The translations under genes and the position numbers were made by a program. 64,000 nucleotides of DNA from Blastococcus carthaginiensis (GTDB taxonomy: Bacteria; Actinomycetota; Actinomycetes; Mycobacteriales; Geodermatophilaceae), in contig NZ_JASNFN010000005.1 in assembly GCF_030731085.1 (NCBI RefSeq), positions 165,213-229,212 on the forward strand, written 5' to 3'. Under the pieces are notes generated by a model, which saw nothing but the letters and a program-made list of their open reading frames with translations, was not told where the DNA came from and did no database searches. Shown piece after piece: positions 24,512 through 33,123 of the stretch (its first letter is position 1; each line of letters starts with the position of its first letter).

Positions 24512-26647
24512 GTGCAGACACAGGCGCCGGCGACCGGCCGGAGCGGTGCGCCGCGGTCGCAGGGCCCGCCACCGCTCCCACCTCGCCGGGTCCGGGCCGG
24601 CCGGCCCGCCGCCTGGGCCGTGCTCTCCCTGTCGCTGGCCGCCTGCGCGGCCGCCGCCGTCCTGGACGTGCTGACGCCGTCCGCGGCGCGGGCCGCCGTC
24701 GAGGTCGCCCCCGGCTCGGTGGCCGCGCTCGCCGGTGTCGCCGTCGCCGTACCCGGGGCGCTGCTGCTCCTCCGGGCGCCGGGCAACGCCGTCTCCTGGG
24801 TGCTCGCCGGTACGGGGCTGTTCTGGGCGGTCGACGGCCTCGCCGAGTCGTGGCTCGCGTACGGGGTCCAGTACGACCCGGCGCTGCCCGGGGCGAGCCT
24901 CGCCTTCTGGTTCCTGCAGCGACTGGGCGCCGCGCTGCTGCTCGGGCTGCCGCTGCTGCTGCTCCTCTACCCCGACGGGCGGCTGCCGGGCGGGCGGTGG
25001 CGACCCGTCGCGATCGCCAGCCTCGCGTCGACCGCCCTGCTGCCGGCACTCCTCCTGGTGGTCCCCGCGGAGGTCGCCTTCACCGCCGACGACGGTCACG
25101 TGCCCGCGGTCTACCGCTCCCTGGACCTGGACCTGACCAGCCTTCCGCTGCCCGGGTCGGTCGCCCTGCCGCTCCTGCGGATCGCCCTCCCCGTCGCCGT
25201 GCTCGGGATCGCGGTGCCCGCGGCCTCGGTGGTCCTCCGCTACCGCCGGACCACGAACGAGGACCGCCGCCGGATGCGCTGGCTGCTCTGGGCCGCCGTC
25301 GTGGACCTGCTGGTCATGCTCAGCACGCTGCTGCTGCCGGGCGAGCCGAGCGCGATGGCCCTGATGGTCGCCGTCGCGCTGACCGGGGGCGCCGTGGCGG
25401 TCGGCATCCTGCGACCGCGTGCGGTCGACATCGACCGACTGCTCGGCGGCACCGTCGTCTACGGCGTGCTCGGGATCGGCGTGGTCCTCCTCGACCTGGC
25501 CGTGCTGGCCGGCGCCGGCGCGCTGCTGGGCGACCGGTTCGGCGAGCGCGACGCCACGCTGCTGACGTTGCTGGTGGTCGCGGCCGCCTACGTCCCCCTC
25601 CGGGCTCCGTTGTGGCGCCTCGTCCGGCGCTGGGTGCTGGGCGAGCGCGACGACCCCTACCGGGTCGTCTCGCAGCTGGCGGCGCGGCTGGAGCGGTCGG
25701 AGGGCGTCGAGGCGCAGCTCGTGGCGATCGCGGCGGCGGTCGCGGAGGCCTTCCGGTCGCCCTACGTCGGCGTCGAGGTGGATCACGCGGGTGGCGAGCG
25801 GCTGGTGGCCGAGCACGGCCGGCGCCCGGCGGCGGTCCGGCCCCTGCCCATCGCCTACCGCGGCGAGGAGGTCGGCCGGCTGCTCCTGCCCGGGGACGGC
25901 GTCCGGGCGCACCTGGTCACCCGCGACGAGGGGCTGCTGGCCGATGTCGTCCGCCAGGCGGCGGCCGCGGCGCGGGCGAGCTCCCTCGCCGCCCAGCTGC
26001 AGACCAGCCGGGAGCAGCTGGTGGCCGCGCGCGAGGAGGAACGCCGCCGGCTGCGCCGCGACCTGCACGACGGCCTGGGTCCCAGCCTGGGCGCCGTGGT
26101 CCTCCGCATCGACACCGCCCGCAACCTGACCGCGGCGGGCCGCGCGGAGGACGCCGACCGGCTGCTGCGCACGGCCAGGGACGAAGTCGCCGGCGCCCTG
26201 GGCGACGTCCGCCGGCTGGTGCACGACCTGCGACCGCCGGCGCTGGACGACGTCGGCCTGGCCGGGGCGGTGCGCCAGCAGGCCGAGCGGCTGCTGGGCG
26301 CCGGCACGGCCACCGCGGTGGAGGCGGACCCGGCCGCCGACGACCTCCCTGCCGCGGTCGAGGTCGCCGCCTACCGGATCGCGTCGGAGGCGCTCGCCAA
26401 CGTCGCCCGGCACGCCCGCGCCTCCACCTGCCGGGTGGAGCTGGTCCGCGGCGACGACCGGTCCCTGGTCCTGACCGTGACCGACGACGGCGTCGGCATC
26501 CCGAAGGGTGCCCCGGCCGGGGTGGGGCTGGTGTCGCTCCGCGAGCGCGCCGCCGAGCTCGGCGGCCGCTGCACGGTGTCGTGCCCGCCGGACGGCGGGA
26601 CGGTGGTGCGGGCGGTCCTGCCCGCCGACGGAGGGACGACGACGTGA
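24512..26647 (+). CDS. NarL-type sensor histidine kinase (HisKA_3) with membrane input region
   Basis: A 711-residue kinase. Residues 30-380 contain about eight to ten hydrophobic segments. A soluble GAF-like region follows at about 390-490 and the HisKA_3 dimerisation helix at about 505-570, with the phospho-accepting His in RRRLRRDLHDGLGPSLGAVV. The ATPase domain comes next (ASEALANVARHARA, VTDDGVGIP, GVGLVSLRERA). The GTG at 24512 follows GCGAGGATG. Its TGA overlaps the GTG of the response regulator. The signal is unknown; the many membrane segments suggest a membrane or envelope cue. The partner regulator is frameshifted here. Confidence 0.9.
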   Translation: MQTQAPATGRSGAPRSQGPPPLPPRRVRAGRPAAWAVLSLSLAACAAAAVLDVLTPSAARAAVEVAPGSVAALAGVAVAVPGALLLLRAPGNAVSWVLAGTGLFWAVDGLAESWLAYGVQYDPALPGASLAFWFLQRLGAALLLGLPLLLLLYPDGRLPGGRWRPVAIASLASTALLPALLLVVPAEVAFTADDGHVPAVYRSLDLDLTSLPLPGSVALPLLRIALPVAVLGIAVPAASVVLRYRRTTNEDRRRMRWLLWAAVVDLLVMLSTLLLPGEPSAMALMVAVALTGGAVAVGILRPRAVDIDRLLGGTVVYGVLGIGVVLLDLAVLAGAGALLGDRFGERDATLLTLLVVAAAYVPLRAPLWRLVRRWVLGERDDPYRVVSQLAARLERSEGVEAQLVAIAAAVAEAFRSPYVGVEVDHAGGERLVAEHGRRPAAVRPLPIAYRGEEVGRLLLPGDGVRAHLVTRDEGLLADVVRQAAAAARASSLAAQLQTSREQLVAAREEERRRLRRDLHDGLGPSLGAVVLRIDTARNLTAAGRAEDADRLLRTARDEVAGALGDVRRLVHDLRPPALDDVGLAGAVRQQAERLLGAGTATAVEADPAADDLPAAVEVAAYRIASEALANVARHARASTCRVELVRGDDRSLVLTVTDDGVGIPKGAPAGVGLVSLRERAAELGGRCTVSCPPDGGTVVRAVLPADGGTTT

Positions 26648-27299
26648 CCGAGGTGGACGAACCGCTGCGGGTCGTGGTCGCCGACGACCACCCGGTCTAC
26701 CGCGACGGGCTGGCCATGCTGCTCGACTCCGTCCCCGGCCTCACCGTGGTCGGCACCGCCGCCGACGGCGAGGCCGCGGTCGCCCTCGCGCTCGAGGAGC
26801 AGCCCGACGTCGTCGTCATGGACGTGCAGATGCCGGGGATCGACGGGATCGAGGCGACGCGGCGGGTGACCTCGGCCTCGCCGTCGGTGGGCGTCGTCGT
26901 CCTGACCATGAGCGAGGACGACGGGACCGTGTTCGCCGCCGTCCGTGCCGGGGCCCGGGGCTACCTGCTCAAGGGCGCCGATCAGGAGGAGGTGGTGCGC
27001 GCCATCACGACGGTGGCCAACGGCGGCGCCGTGTCGGTGCCGCGCTGGCGCGCCGGATCGCCGATTTCTTCGCCGGCGGGCCGGCCGGGCCGGAGACGGC
27101 GTTCCCGCAGCTCACCGCCCGGGAGCGCGAGGTCCTCGACCTGGTCGCCGCCGGCCGCTCCAACGCGCAGATCGCCGCCGCGCTCTACCTCTCCCCCAAG
27201 ACGGTGCGCAACAACGTGTCGAACGTGCTGGCCAAGCTGCAGGTCACCGACCGGGCGCAGGCGATCGTGCGCGCCCGCGATGCCGGCCTGGGCCGCTGA
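26644..27299 (+). pseudogene. NarL/FixJ-type response regulator split by a single-base frameshift
   Basis: The receiver domain reads in one frame from GTG 26644: acidic pocket VVVADDHPVYRDG, phospho-accepting Asp in VVVMDVQMPGIDG, and switch VVVLTMSEDDGTVFAAVRAG, through VANGGAV at about 27033. The LuxR helix-turn-helix domain continues in another frame from AALARRIADFF through TAREREVLDLVAAGRSNAQI to 27299. Comparison with relatives (usually VFGAALARRIA) suggests one T is missing in GTGTCGGTGCC near 27033. The kinase stop overlaps the start. Either a real inactivation, a sequencing error or slippage; total length of 218 residues is otherwise normal. Confidence 0.85.
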
Positions 27300-27340
27300 G
27301 CACCGGGAATGGTGCCGCCTCGCGGCTCGTTCGACCTGGC

Positions 27341-27760
27341 ATGACGACCTCCCCCCAGAAGCCCAAGGTCACGAAGACCGACGAGGAGTGGCGGGCGCAG
27401 CTGTCGCCGGAGGAGTACCAGGTGCTGCGCCAGGCCGGCACCGAACGCGCCTGGACCGGCGAGTACGTCGACACCAAGACCGTCGGCGTCTACGAGTGCC
27501 GCGCGTGCGGCGCCGAGCTGTTCCGCTCGGAGACCAAGTTCGACTCGCACTGCGGCTGGCCGTCGTTCTACGAGGCCTCGGCGGAGGACAACGTGATCCT
27601 CCGCGAGGACCGCGGCTTCGGCATGGTCCGCACCGAGGTGCTGTGCGCGACCTGCCACAGCCACCTGGGCCACCTGTTCGACGACGCGCCGCAGACGCCG
27701 ACCGGCGACCGCTACTGCATCAACAGCGTCAGCGTGCGGCTGCAGCCGGCCGAAGCCTGA
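27341..27760 (+). CDS. msrB: Peptide-methionine (R)-S-oxide reductase
   Basis: A 139-residue MsrB. The zinc cysteines are in YECRACGAEL and LCATCHSHLGH, the substrate region is KFDSHCGWPSF, and the C-terminal GDRYCINSVSVRL carries the catalytic cysteine. It reduces methionine-R-sulfoxide with thioredoxin. The ATG at 27341 opens a conserved N-terminus (KVTKTDEEWRAQLSPEEYQV). It marks the start of the block whose order is shared with mycobacteria, and it converges with hemQ. Confidence 0.97.
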   Translation: MTTSPQKPKVTKTDEEWRAQLSPEEYQVLRQAGTERAWTGEYVDTKTVGVYECRACGAELFRSETKFDSHCGWPSFYEASAEDNVILREDRGFGMVRTEVLCATCHSHLGHLFDDAPQTPTGDRYCINSVSVRLQPAEA

Positions 27761-27883
27761 CCTGTCGAGCCGAGTGGGCCCCGGAGGGGTCCGCGCAGGC
27801 GCGACGCAGCGGCTCCACGGCGGCCGGGGACGGCTCCTGGCCGCGGTGGAGGCCGGTAGGCCGACCGGGTGCTGAGCCATCGC

Positions 27884-27925
27884 ACATCCCCCGTCGGGAC
27901 CCTCCGGGCCCGCGACGGGGGATGT
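27884..27925. terminator. Bidirectional terminator between msrB and hemQ
   Basis: Perfect 13-bp stem (ACATCCCCCGTCG with CGACGGGGGATGT) and a 16-base loop between two convergent genes. Confidence 0.75.
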
Positions 27926-27932
27926 CGTGCAC

Positions 27933-28649
27933 CTACGCCAGGTCGGCCACCAGCTCGGCGACCGGCTTCCGGACGCCGGTGTAGAACGGCACCTCCTCGC
28001 GCACGTGCCGCCGGGCGCGGCTGGCCCGCAGGTCGCGCATGAGGTCGACGATGCGGTGCAGCTCGTCGGCCTCGAAGGCGAGCATCCACTCGTAGTCGCC
28101 CAGGGCGAAAGCGGCGACGGTGTTCGCCCGCACGTCGGGGTACGGCCGGGCCTGCATCCCGTGCTCCTTGAGCATGTCCCGCCGCTCCTCGTCGGCCAGC
28201 AGGTACCACTCGTAGGACCGCACGAACGGGTAGACGCAGACGTAGCGCCGCGGCTCCTCCTCGGCCAGGAACGCCGGGATGTGGCTGCGGTTGAACTCCG
28301 CCGGGCGGTGCAGCGCCAGCTGCGACCACACCGGCTCCAGGTGCCGGCCCAGGGTGGTGCGGCGCAGCCGGGTGTAGGCCTCCTGCAGCGCCTCGGCGGT
28401 GGCGGCGTGCCACCACACCATGAGGTCGGCGTCGGCCCGGAAACCGGCGACGTCGTAGGTGCCGCGGACGACGACGTCCTTGCCGGCGAGCTCGGCGAAC
28501 AGCTCGGTCACCTCGGCGGCGACGTGGTGCCGCCGCTCGTCCTCCAGCGGGCGGGTCAGGCGGAACACCGACCACATCGTGTAGCGGATCGTGGCGTTGA
28601 GCTCGTTGGCCCGCTTGCCGATGCTGCGTTCCTCGACCTGGTCGCTCAT
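27933..28649 (-). CDS. hemQ: Coproheme decarboxylase (HemQ/ChdC, chlorite-dismutase family)
   Basis: A 238-residue HemQ. Family marks are NATIRYTMWSVF near the N-terminus, VVVRGTYDVAGFRADADLMV, and YVCVYPFVRSYEWYLL, which holds the tyrosine that forms the radical in this family, then DEERRDMLKEHG and ALGDYEWMLAFEADELHRIV. It converts coproheme to heme b at the end of the coproporphyrin-dependent pathway used by actinobacteria. hemE and cgoX are encoded upstream on the same strand, though separated by a membrane-protein gene and a small gene. The ATG at 28649 (MSDQVEERS) is preferred over one three codons earlier. Confidence 0.95.
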   Translation of the reverse strand: MSDQVEERSIGKRANELNATIRYTMWSVFRLTRPLEDERRHHVAAEVTELFAELAGKDVVVRGTYDVAGFRADADLMVWWHAATAEALQEAYTRLRRTTLGRHLEPVWSQLALHRPAEFNRSHIPAFLAEEEPRRYVCVYPFVRSYEWYLLADEERRDMLKEHGMQARPYPDVRANTVAAFALGDYEWMLAFEADELHRIVDLMRDLRASRARRHVREEVPFYTGVRKPVAELVADLA

Positions 28650-28701
28650 GCCGCCCATTGTCGCGCGCGCGGCGGCGCCGCAGGCCGCGAGGGTCTGTGA
28701 T

Positions 28702-29673
28702 CTACCGCGGGACGGCGACCAGCGGCGGCCGCGACCGGCCGGGCAGGCAGGCCGCGGCGGCGAGGCCGAGCGCGACGGCGTCCTCGAGCAGGGCGGCCTG
28801 CAGATCGGGCAAGCGCGACGCCGCCCAGCGGCGCCACCGCAGGCCGCCGACGCTGCCGGCGAGACCGCCGGCCACCGCCGCCACGAGGGGCAGCGCGCCG
28901 TTGACGCGCTCGCGCGCGGCCAGCGACGTCCCGCCGACCGCCGCCGCGACCAGCCGCCCGCCCAGCGCGCCGGGCTGCGTGCGGTCGGGGATGGCCGGCT
29001 GCTTGTCGGCCACCAGCTCCCCCGCCAGCGACGCCAGCGCGATCACCCGGGCGGGCCGCGACCGGTGCCCAGGGGCACCCGGCCGGGCGGGCGCGGTCAG
29101 CGCCGGCCCGGCGAAGCCGAGCGAGCTCCGGCCCCCCGTCGCCACGCCGAGCAGCAGCGCCCTGGCCGTCAGGCCCGCCGGCGCCGGCCGCACCGGGGCG
29201 GCCCGCTCGGCGTCGGTGGGCACGCTCTCCAGCACCGTCTGCACCGCGGCCCCGTACGCCAGGTGCGGGAGGACGTCGGCGAGCCACTCCTCCCGGCCCC
29301 AGGTGCGCGGGTCCTCGACCCCGAGCGCGGCGACCGCGCCGTCGGTGAGGGCCATCGACGTGCCGCCGGCGACGAGCGCACCGAGGGGCGCGGGGAAGCG
29401 CACCCCCGCCGCGCGCAGGGCGCTGGCCAGCACGCCGCTCGCCAGCCCGTTGCCGATCCCGGTGAGCGCACCCAGGGCGCTGCGCCGGTTGCGGCGGACC
29501 TTCCCGCGGCCGGGGATGTCGCGGTCGAGTGCGGCCGCGGCGGCGTCGACGGTGCGCTCCGGCACGGAGCTGGACGGCCGACCGCGGAGGGCCATGTCGA
29601 GGGAGGTGGCGGCATCCAAGACGACGGTGCCCAGGGCGCCGGCCGCCAGGCCGCGGAGGAAGGTGCTGGTCAT
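28702..29673 (-). CDS. Hypothetical membrane protein (323 residues, DUF4126-like C-terminus)
   Basis: Hydrophobic helices rich in Ala and Gly occur at residues 5-25, 68-90, 95-115, 165-185 and 205-320. The C-terminal third (AARERVNGALPLVAAVAGGL, then GLRWRRWAASRLPDLQAALL) resembles DUF4126 proteins. The N-terminus (FLRGLAAGALGTVVLDAATS) resembles small DUF1440-like membrane proteins, so this may be a fusion. Function unknown. It is embedded among heme genes on the same strand with a gap of about 50 bases to hemQ, so it is probably co-transcribed. Confidence 0.75.
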   Translation of the reverse strand: MTSTFLRGLAAGALGTVVLDAATSLDMALRGRPSSSVPERTVDAAAAALDRDIPGRGKVRRNRRSALGALTGIGNGLASGVLASALRAAGVRFPAPLGALVAGGTSMALTDGAVAALGVEDPRTWGREEWLADVLPHLAYGAAVQTVLESVPTDAERAAPVRPAPAGLTARALLLGVATGGRSSLGFAGPALTAPARPGAPGHRSRPARVIALASLAGELVADKQPAIPDRTQPGALGGRLVAAAVGGTSLAARERVNGALPLVAAVAGGLAGSVGGLRWRRWAASRLPDLQAALLEDAVALGLAAAACLPGRSRPPLVAVPR

Positions 29674-29716
29674 CCCCCGACCCTGTGGGGCGGCGGTGCC
29701 CCTGGCAACCCGGGGG

Positions 29717-29875
29717 TCAGCGGGTGGCCCGCTTCCCGGAGAAGGCGGCGCGGCGCGGCGACGGCACGCGGTGCGCCTCGCGGCAGTCGGCGCAGGCGGC
29801 CATCCAGACGTGGTGGCGCAGGCAGCGGGAGGTGGTGGGCTTCTGGTCGTGGGGGTGGAGGTGGGTCGTGCTCAC
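29717..29875 (-). CDS. Small zinc-binding-like protein (52 residues)
   Basis: A basic mini-protein with Cys18-Leu-Arg-His, followed by Cys28-Ala-Asp-Cys31 and a downstream His, which could bind one zinc. It begins with GTG at 29875 (STTHLHPHDQKP) and ends in a Lys/Arg tail. The ribosome site is weak (GGGACCGGG). It lies directly downstream of cgoX on the same strand. No family known; a role linked to heme or metals is only a guess from position. Confidence 0.5.
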   Translation of the reverse strand: MSTTHLHPHDQKPTTSRCLRHHVWMAACADCREAHRVPSPRRAAFSGKRATR

Positions 29876-29938
29876 CCCGGTCCCAACGCCACGACCCCAC
29901 CGGCGATGCCCCGCACGGCCCGTGGCCCGCGCCACCGT

Positions 29939-31309
29939 TCAGGCCAGCGCGTCGACCGCCCGGTGGGCGTCGCGGATGCACGCCGGCAGACCCACCCCGG
30001 CGAAGGCCGCTCCCGCGATGCCGAGCCCCGGCACCCCCGCGACGGCGGCGCGCACGGCGTCCACCCGCGCCTGGTGCCCCACGAGGTACTGCGGCAGGCC
30101 ACCGCCCCAGCGGACGACGGCGGTCTCCAGCGGCTCGGGGCGCGACAGCCCCAGCAGGTCGGCGACGTCGGCGACCACCGCGGCGGCCAGGTCCTCGTCG
30201 GTGCGCTGCAGCTCGGACTCGTCGCGGAACCGGCCCACCGACGAGCGCACGAGCAGGGCGTCCCCGCCCAGGTGCGGCCACTTGCTCGAGGAGACGGTCA
30301 CGCCCTTCACCAGCCGCCCGGTCACCGGGGGCACCAGCAACCCGCTGCCGGCGTCGACCTGCTGGGCGGGGAACGCCATGGCGATCACGGCCATCGAGGC
30401 GTACGGGATGCCCTGCAGCGGCTGCACGGCGCCGGGTGCGACACCGGCCAGCAGCCGGGCGGCCTTGCCGGCGGGGACGGTGACCAGGACGGCGTCGGCG
30501 GTCAGCACCTCCGGCGTCCCCACCGGGCCCACCGAGACCTCGAGACCCGCGGCGGTCCGCCGGATGCCGTGGGCCGGGGTGCGCAGCCGGACCTCGGCAC
30601 GCGACGCGGCGACCAGCGCCGCGGGCAGCGCGCCGATGCCCTCGTCGACGGTCGCGAACACCGGGCCGTCGACGTCGCCGCGGCTGCGGCTGCCGGCGTC
30701 CCGGGCGGCCGCGGCGGCGGCGAGCACCGAGGTGGAGCCGGGCAGGTGGGCGAAGAGGGCCGGCATCGTCGCCTGCAGGGAGAGCTCGTCGGCCCGGCCG
30801 GCGTAGACGCCGCCCAGCAGCGGCTCGACCAGCCGGTCGACCACCTCGTCGCCGAGCCGCTCGCGCAGCAGCGCGCCGACGGCGACGTCGCCGTCCACCG
30901 CCGGCGGGGGCAGTGCTGCCTCGGCCCGGACGCGGGCGACGCCCGCGGGCGAGAGGATCCCGTCGAGGCCGTCCGGCGAGGCCGGCACCCCGAGCACGGT
31001 GCCGGCCGGGAGCGGGAACCGGCCCTCGGGCAGCACGACGGCGGCCTGGGTGGTCGCCGGCGCGACCAGCCGGTCACCCCAGCCGAGGGCCTCGACCAGC
31101 CCGACGGCCTCCGGGACGCGGGCGAGCACCGCCTCGGGCCCGGTGTCGTACCAGTGGCCGGCCAGCTCGATGCGGTGCAGCTTCCCGCCGACGCGGTCGC
31201 CGGCCTCCAGCACGACGATCTCGTCGTCCGGGCGCCGGCGGCGCCACTCGAAGGCGGCGGCCAGGCCGGTGATGCCGGCACCGACCACGACCAGGCGGGA
31301 GGGAGTCAC
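29939..31309 (-). CDS. cgoX: Coproporphyrinogen III / protoporphyrinogen oxidase (HemY/CgoX)
   Basis: A 456-residue FAD enzyme. The dinucleotide site VVVGAGITGLAAAFEW is at the N-terminus, followed by LEAGDRVGGKL. Mid-protein marks include PLLGGVYAGRADELSLQATM, and the C-terminal FAD loop is GVGLPACIRDAHRAVDAL. In actinobacteria this enzyme oxidises coproporphyrinogen III to coproporphyrin III. The GTG start at 31309 overlaps the TGA of hemE (GTGA), so the two are coupled. The older name is hemG/hemY. Confidence 0.94.
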   Translation of the reverse strand: MTPSRLVVVGAGITGLAAAFEWRRRRPDDEIVVLEAGDRVGGKLHRIELAGHWYDTGPEAVLARVPEAVGLVEALGWGDRLVAPATTQAAVVLPEGRFPLPAGTVLGVPASPDGLDGILSPAGVARVRAEAALPPPAVDGDVAVGALLRERLGDEVVDRLVEPLLGGVYAGRADELSLQATMPALFAHLPGSTSVLAAAAAARDAGSRSRGDVDGPVFATVDEGIGALPAALVAASRAEVRLRTPAHGIRRTAAGLEVSVGPVGTPEVLTADAVLVTVPAGKAARLLAGVAPGAVQPLQGIPYASMAVIAMAFPAQQVDAGSGLLVPPVTGRLVKGVTVSSSKWPHLGGDALLVRSSVGRFRDESELQRTDEDLAAAVVADVADLLGLSRPEPLETAVVRWGGGLPQYLVGHQARVDAVRAAVAGVPGLGIAGAAFAGVGLPACIRDAHRAVDALA

Positions 31310-32358
31310 CGGGCCGTGAGCTCGTGGACCAGCTCGACGACGTGGGTCAGCACGTCCGGATCGGTCTCGGGCAGCACGCCGTGGCCGAGGTTGAAGATGT
31401 GCCCGCGGGCACCCTTCGCCTGTTCGACGACGCGGCGCACCTCCCGGTCGACGGTCGCCCGGTCGGCCAGCAGGACGGCGGGGTCGAGGTTGCCCTGCAG
31501 CGACCGCCCCGGGCCCACGCGCCGCACGGCCTCGTCGAGCGGCACCCGCCAGTCCACCCCGACGACGTCGGCGCCGGCGTCCCCGATGAGCGGCAGCAGC
31601 TCGCCGGTGCCCACGCCGAAGTGGATGCGGGGGACGTCCCTCTCCCCCAGCCCGTCGAAGACCGCCCGCGAGTGGGGCAGCACCCGCTCGGCGTAGTCGG
31701 CCGCCGAGAGCACGCCGGCCCACGAGTCGAACAGCTGGACCGCCGAGGCGCCGGCGTCGATCTGGGCGCGCAGGAAGGTCGACGACGACACCGAGAGCTT
31801 CTGCAGCAGCCGCGACCAGGCCTCCGGCTCGGCGTACATGAACGCCTTGGTGCGGGCGTGCTCCTTGGAGGGCCCGCCCTCGATGAGGTAGGTGGCGAGG
31901 GTGAACGGTGCCCCGGCGAAGCCGATGAGCGGGGTGGGCCCGAGCTCGGCGACCAGCGCGCGCACCGCCGTCTGCAGGAACCCGAGCCGGTCGGGCTCGA
32001 GGTCGGGGAGGGCGTCGACGTGGGCGACGGTCCGCACGGGGCTCGCGACGACCGGGCCGACGCCCGGCTTGATCTCGATGTCCACACCGGCCACCACGAG
32101 CGGCAGGACGATGTCGGAGAAGAAGATCGCCGCGTCCACGCCGTGCCGGCGGACCGGCTGCAGGGTGATCTCGGTGATCAGGTCGGGGTCCTGGCAGGCG
32201 TCGAGCATCCTGGTGCCGGCGCGCAGGGCCCGGTACTCGGGGAGCGAGCGGCCGGCCTGGCGCATGAACCAGACCGGGGTGCGGCTCACCGGGAGGCCAC
32301 GGGCGGCACGGACGAGATCGGGATCGGCCGGGGACGCCGAGGCGGGAGCGGGACTCAC
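31306..32358 (-). CDS. hemE: Uroporphyrinogen decarboxylase
   Basis: A 350-residue HemE. The signature TPVWFMRQAGRSLPEYRALR is at residues 27-46. The catalytic Asp region IFFSDIVLPLVVAG and substrate residues in FDSWAGVLSAADY, VGVDWRVPLDEA and NLGHGVLPETDPD are present. It removes four carboxylates from uroporphyrinogen III. GTG 32358 lies behind GGGAGGAT. It begins the heme operon hemE-cgoX and is divergent from the DUF3000 gene, with about 105 bases for both promoters. Confidence 0.97.
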   Translation of the reverse strand: MSPAPASASPADPDLVRAARGLPVSRTPVWFMRQAGRSLPEYRALRAGTRMLDACQDPDLITEITLQPVRRHGVDAAIFFSDIVLPLVVAGVDIEIKPGVGPVVASPVRTVAHVDALPDLEPDRLGFLQTAVRALVAELGPTPLIGFAGAPFTLATYLIEGGPSKEHARTKAFMYAEPEAWSRLLQKLSVSSSTFLRAQIDAGASAVQLFDSWAGVLSAADYAERVLPHSRAVFDGLGERDVPRIHFGVGTGELLPLIGDAGADVVGVDWRVPLDEAVRRVGPGRSLQGNLDPAVLLADRATVDREVRRVVEQAKGARGHIFNLGHGVLPETDPDVLTHVVELVHELTAR

Positions 32359-32463
32359 GACCGCCGATCCTCCCAGACCGCCGGGGAGCGCCGTGCCGCC
32401 GAGTCCGCACGCCCGTGCGGCGCGTCGGCGCCGCCGTGCCGCGTCCCGGCCTACTCTGCGGAC

Positions 32464-33093
32464 GTGGAGCCGCGCAACCTGGCCGATGCCGGGGACCGGG
32501 ACCGGGACGACGACGTCCCGGCCGCCTTCCGCGATGCCCTGGAGTCGCTGGCCACGGTGCGAGTGCGCCCGGAGATCGAGCTCGGCCGCATCCCCGCACC
32601 GCAGCGCCTGGCGCCCCATGCGTTCGCGCTCGGCGCCCGGGTGGCCGATCCCGAGGCCGAGGCCGAGGACGACGCCGAGATCGCCAGCGCGCGGTTCATC
32701 GTGCTGTTCGACCCGGAGGGCCACGAGGCCTGGCACGGAACCACGCGCTGCGTCGGCTACCTCTCCGCCGCGACCGACGAGCAGCTGGTCGACGACGCCA
32801 TGTTCTCCGAGGTCGCCTGGAGCTGGCTGACCGACGCCCTCGGCGACTCCGGCGCCACGCACCACACGGTCGGCGGCACGGTCACCCGCACGGCGTCGAC
32901 GCGCTTCGGCGAGCTGGCCGGCCCCGAGCACTCGGTCGACGTCGAGATCCGCGCCTCCTGGACCGCCGGGGACAGCGACCTCGCCCGGCACCTGGCGGCC
33001 TGGCTGGAGGTGCTGGGCAACGCCGCGGGGCTCCCGCCGCCCGGTGTCCGGCTCCTGGGTCCCTCCGACCGGGTCGGCAGCGAGACTCTCTAA
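32464..33093 (+). CDS. DUF3000 family protein
   Basis: A 209-residue protein of the actinobacterial DUF3000 family (Rv2680-like). Typical parts are FRDALESLATVRVRPEIELG, RIPAPQRLAPHAFALGA, RFIVLFDPEGHEAWHGT and GGTVTRTASTRFGEL. Function unknown. It is nearly always next to an RNase D gene and divergent from hemE, as here. It starts with GTG. Confidence 0.9.
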   Translation: MEPRNLADAGDRDRDDDVPAAFRDALESLATVRVRPEIELGRIPAPQRLAPHAFALGARVADPEAEAEDDAEIASARFIVLFDPEGHEAWHGTTRCVGYLSAATDEQLVDDAMFSEVAWSWLTDALGDSGATHHTVGGTVTRTASTRFGELAGPEHSVDVEIRASWTAGDSDLARHLAAWLEVLGNAAGLPPPGVRLLGPSDRVGSETL

Positions 33094-33123
33094 CATCGGT
33101 GCGGCACAGCGGCACCGAGCCCG

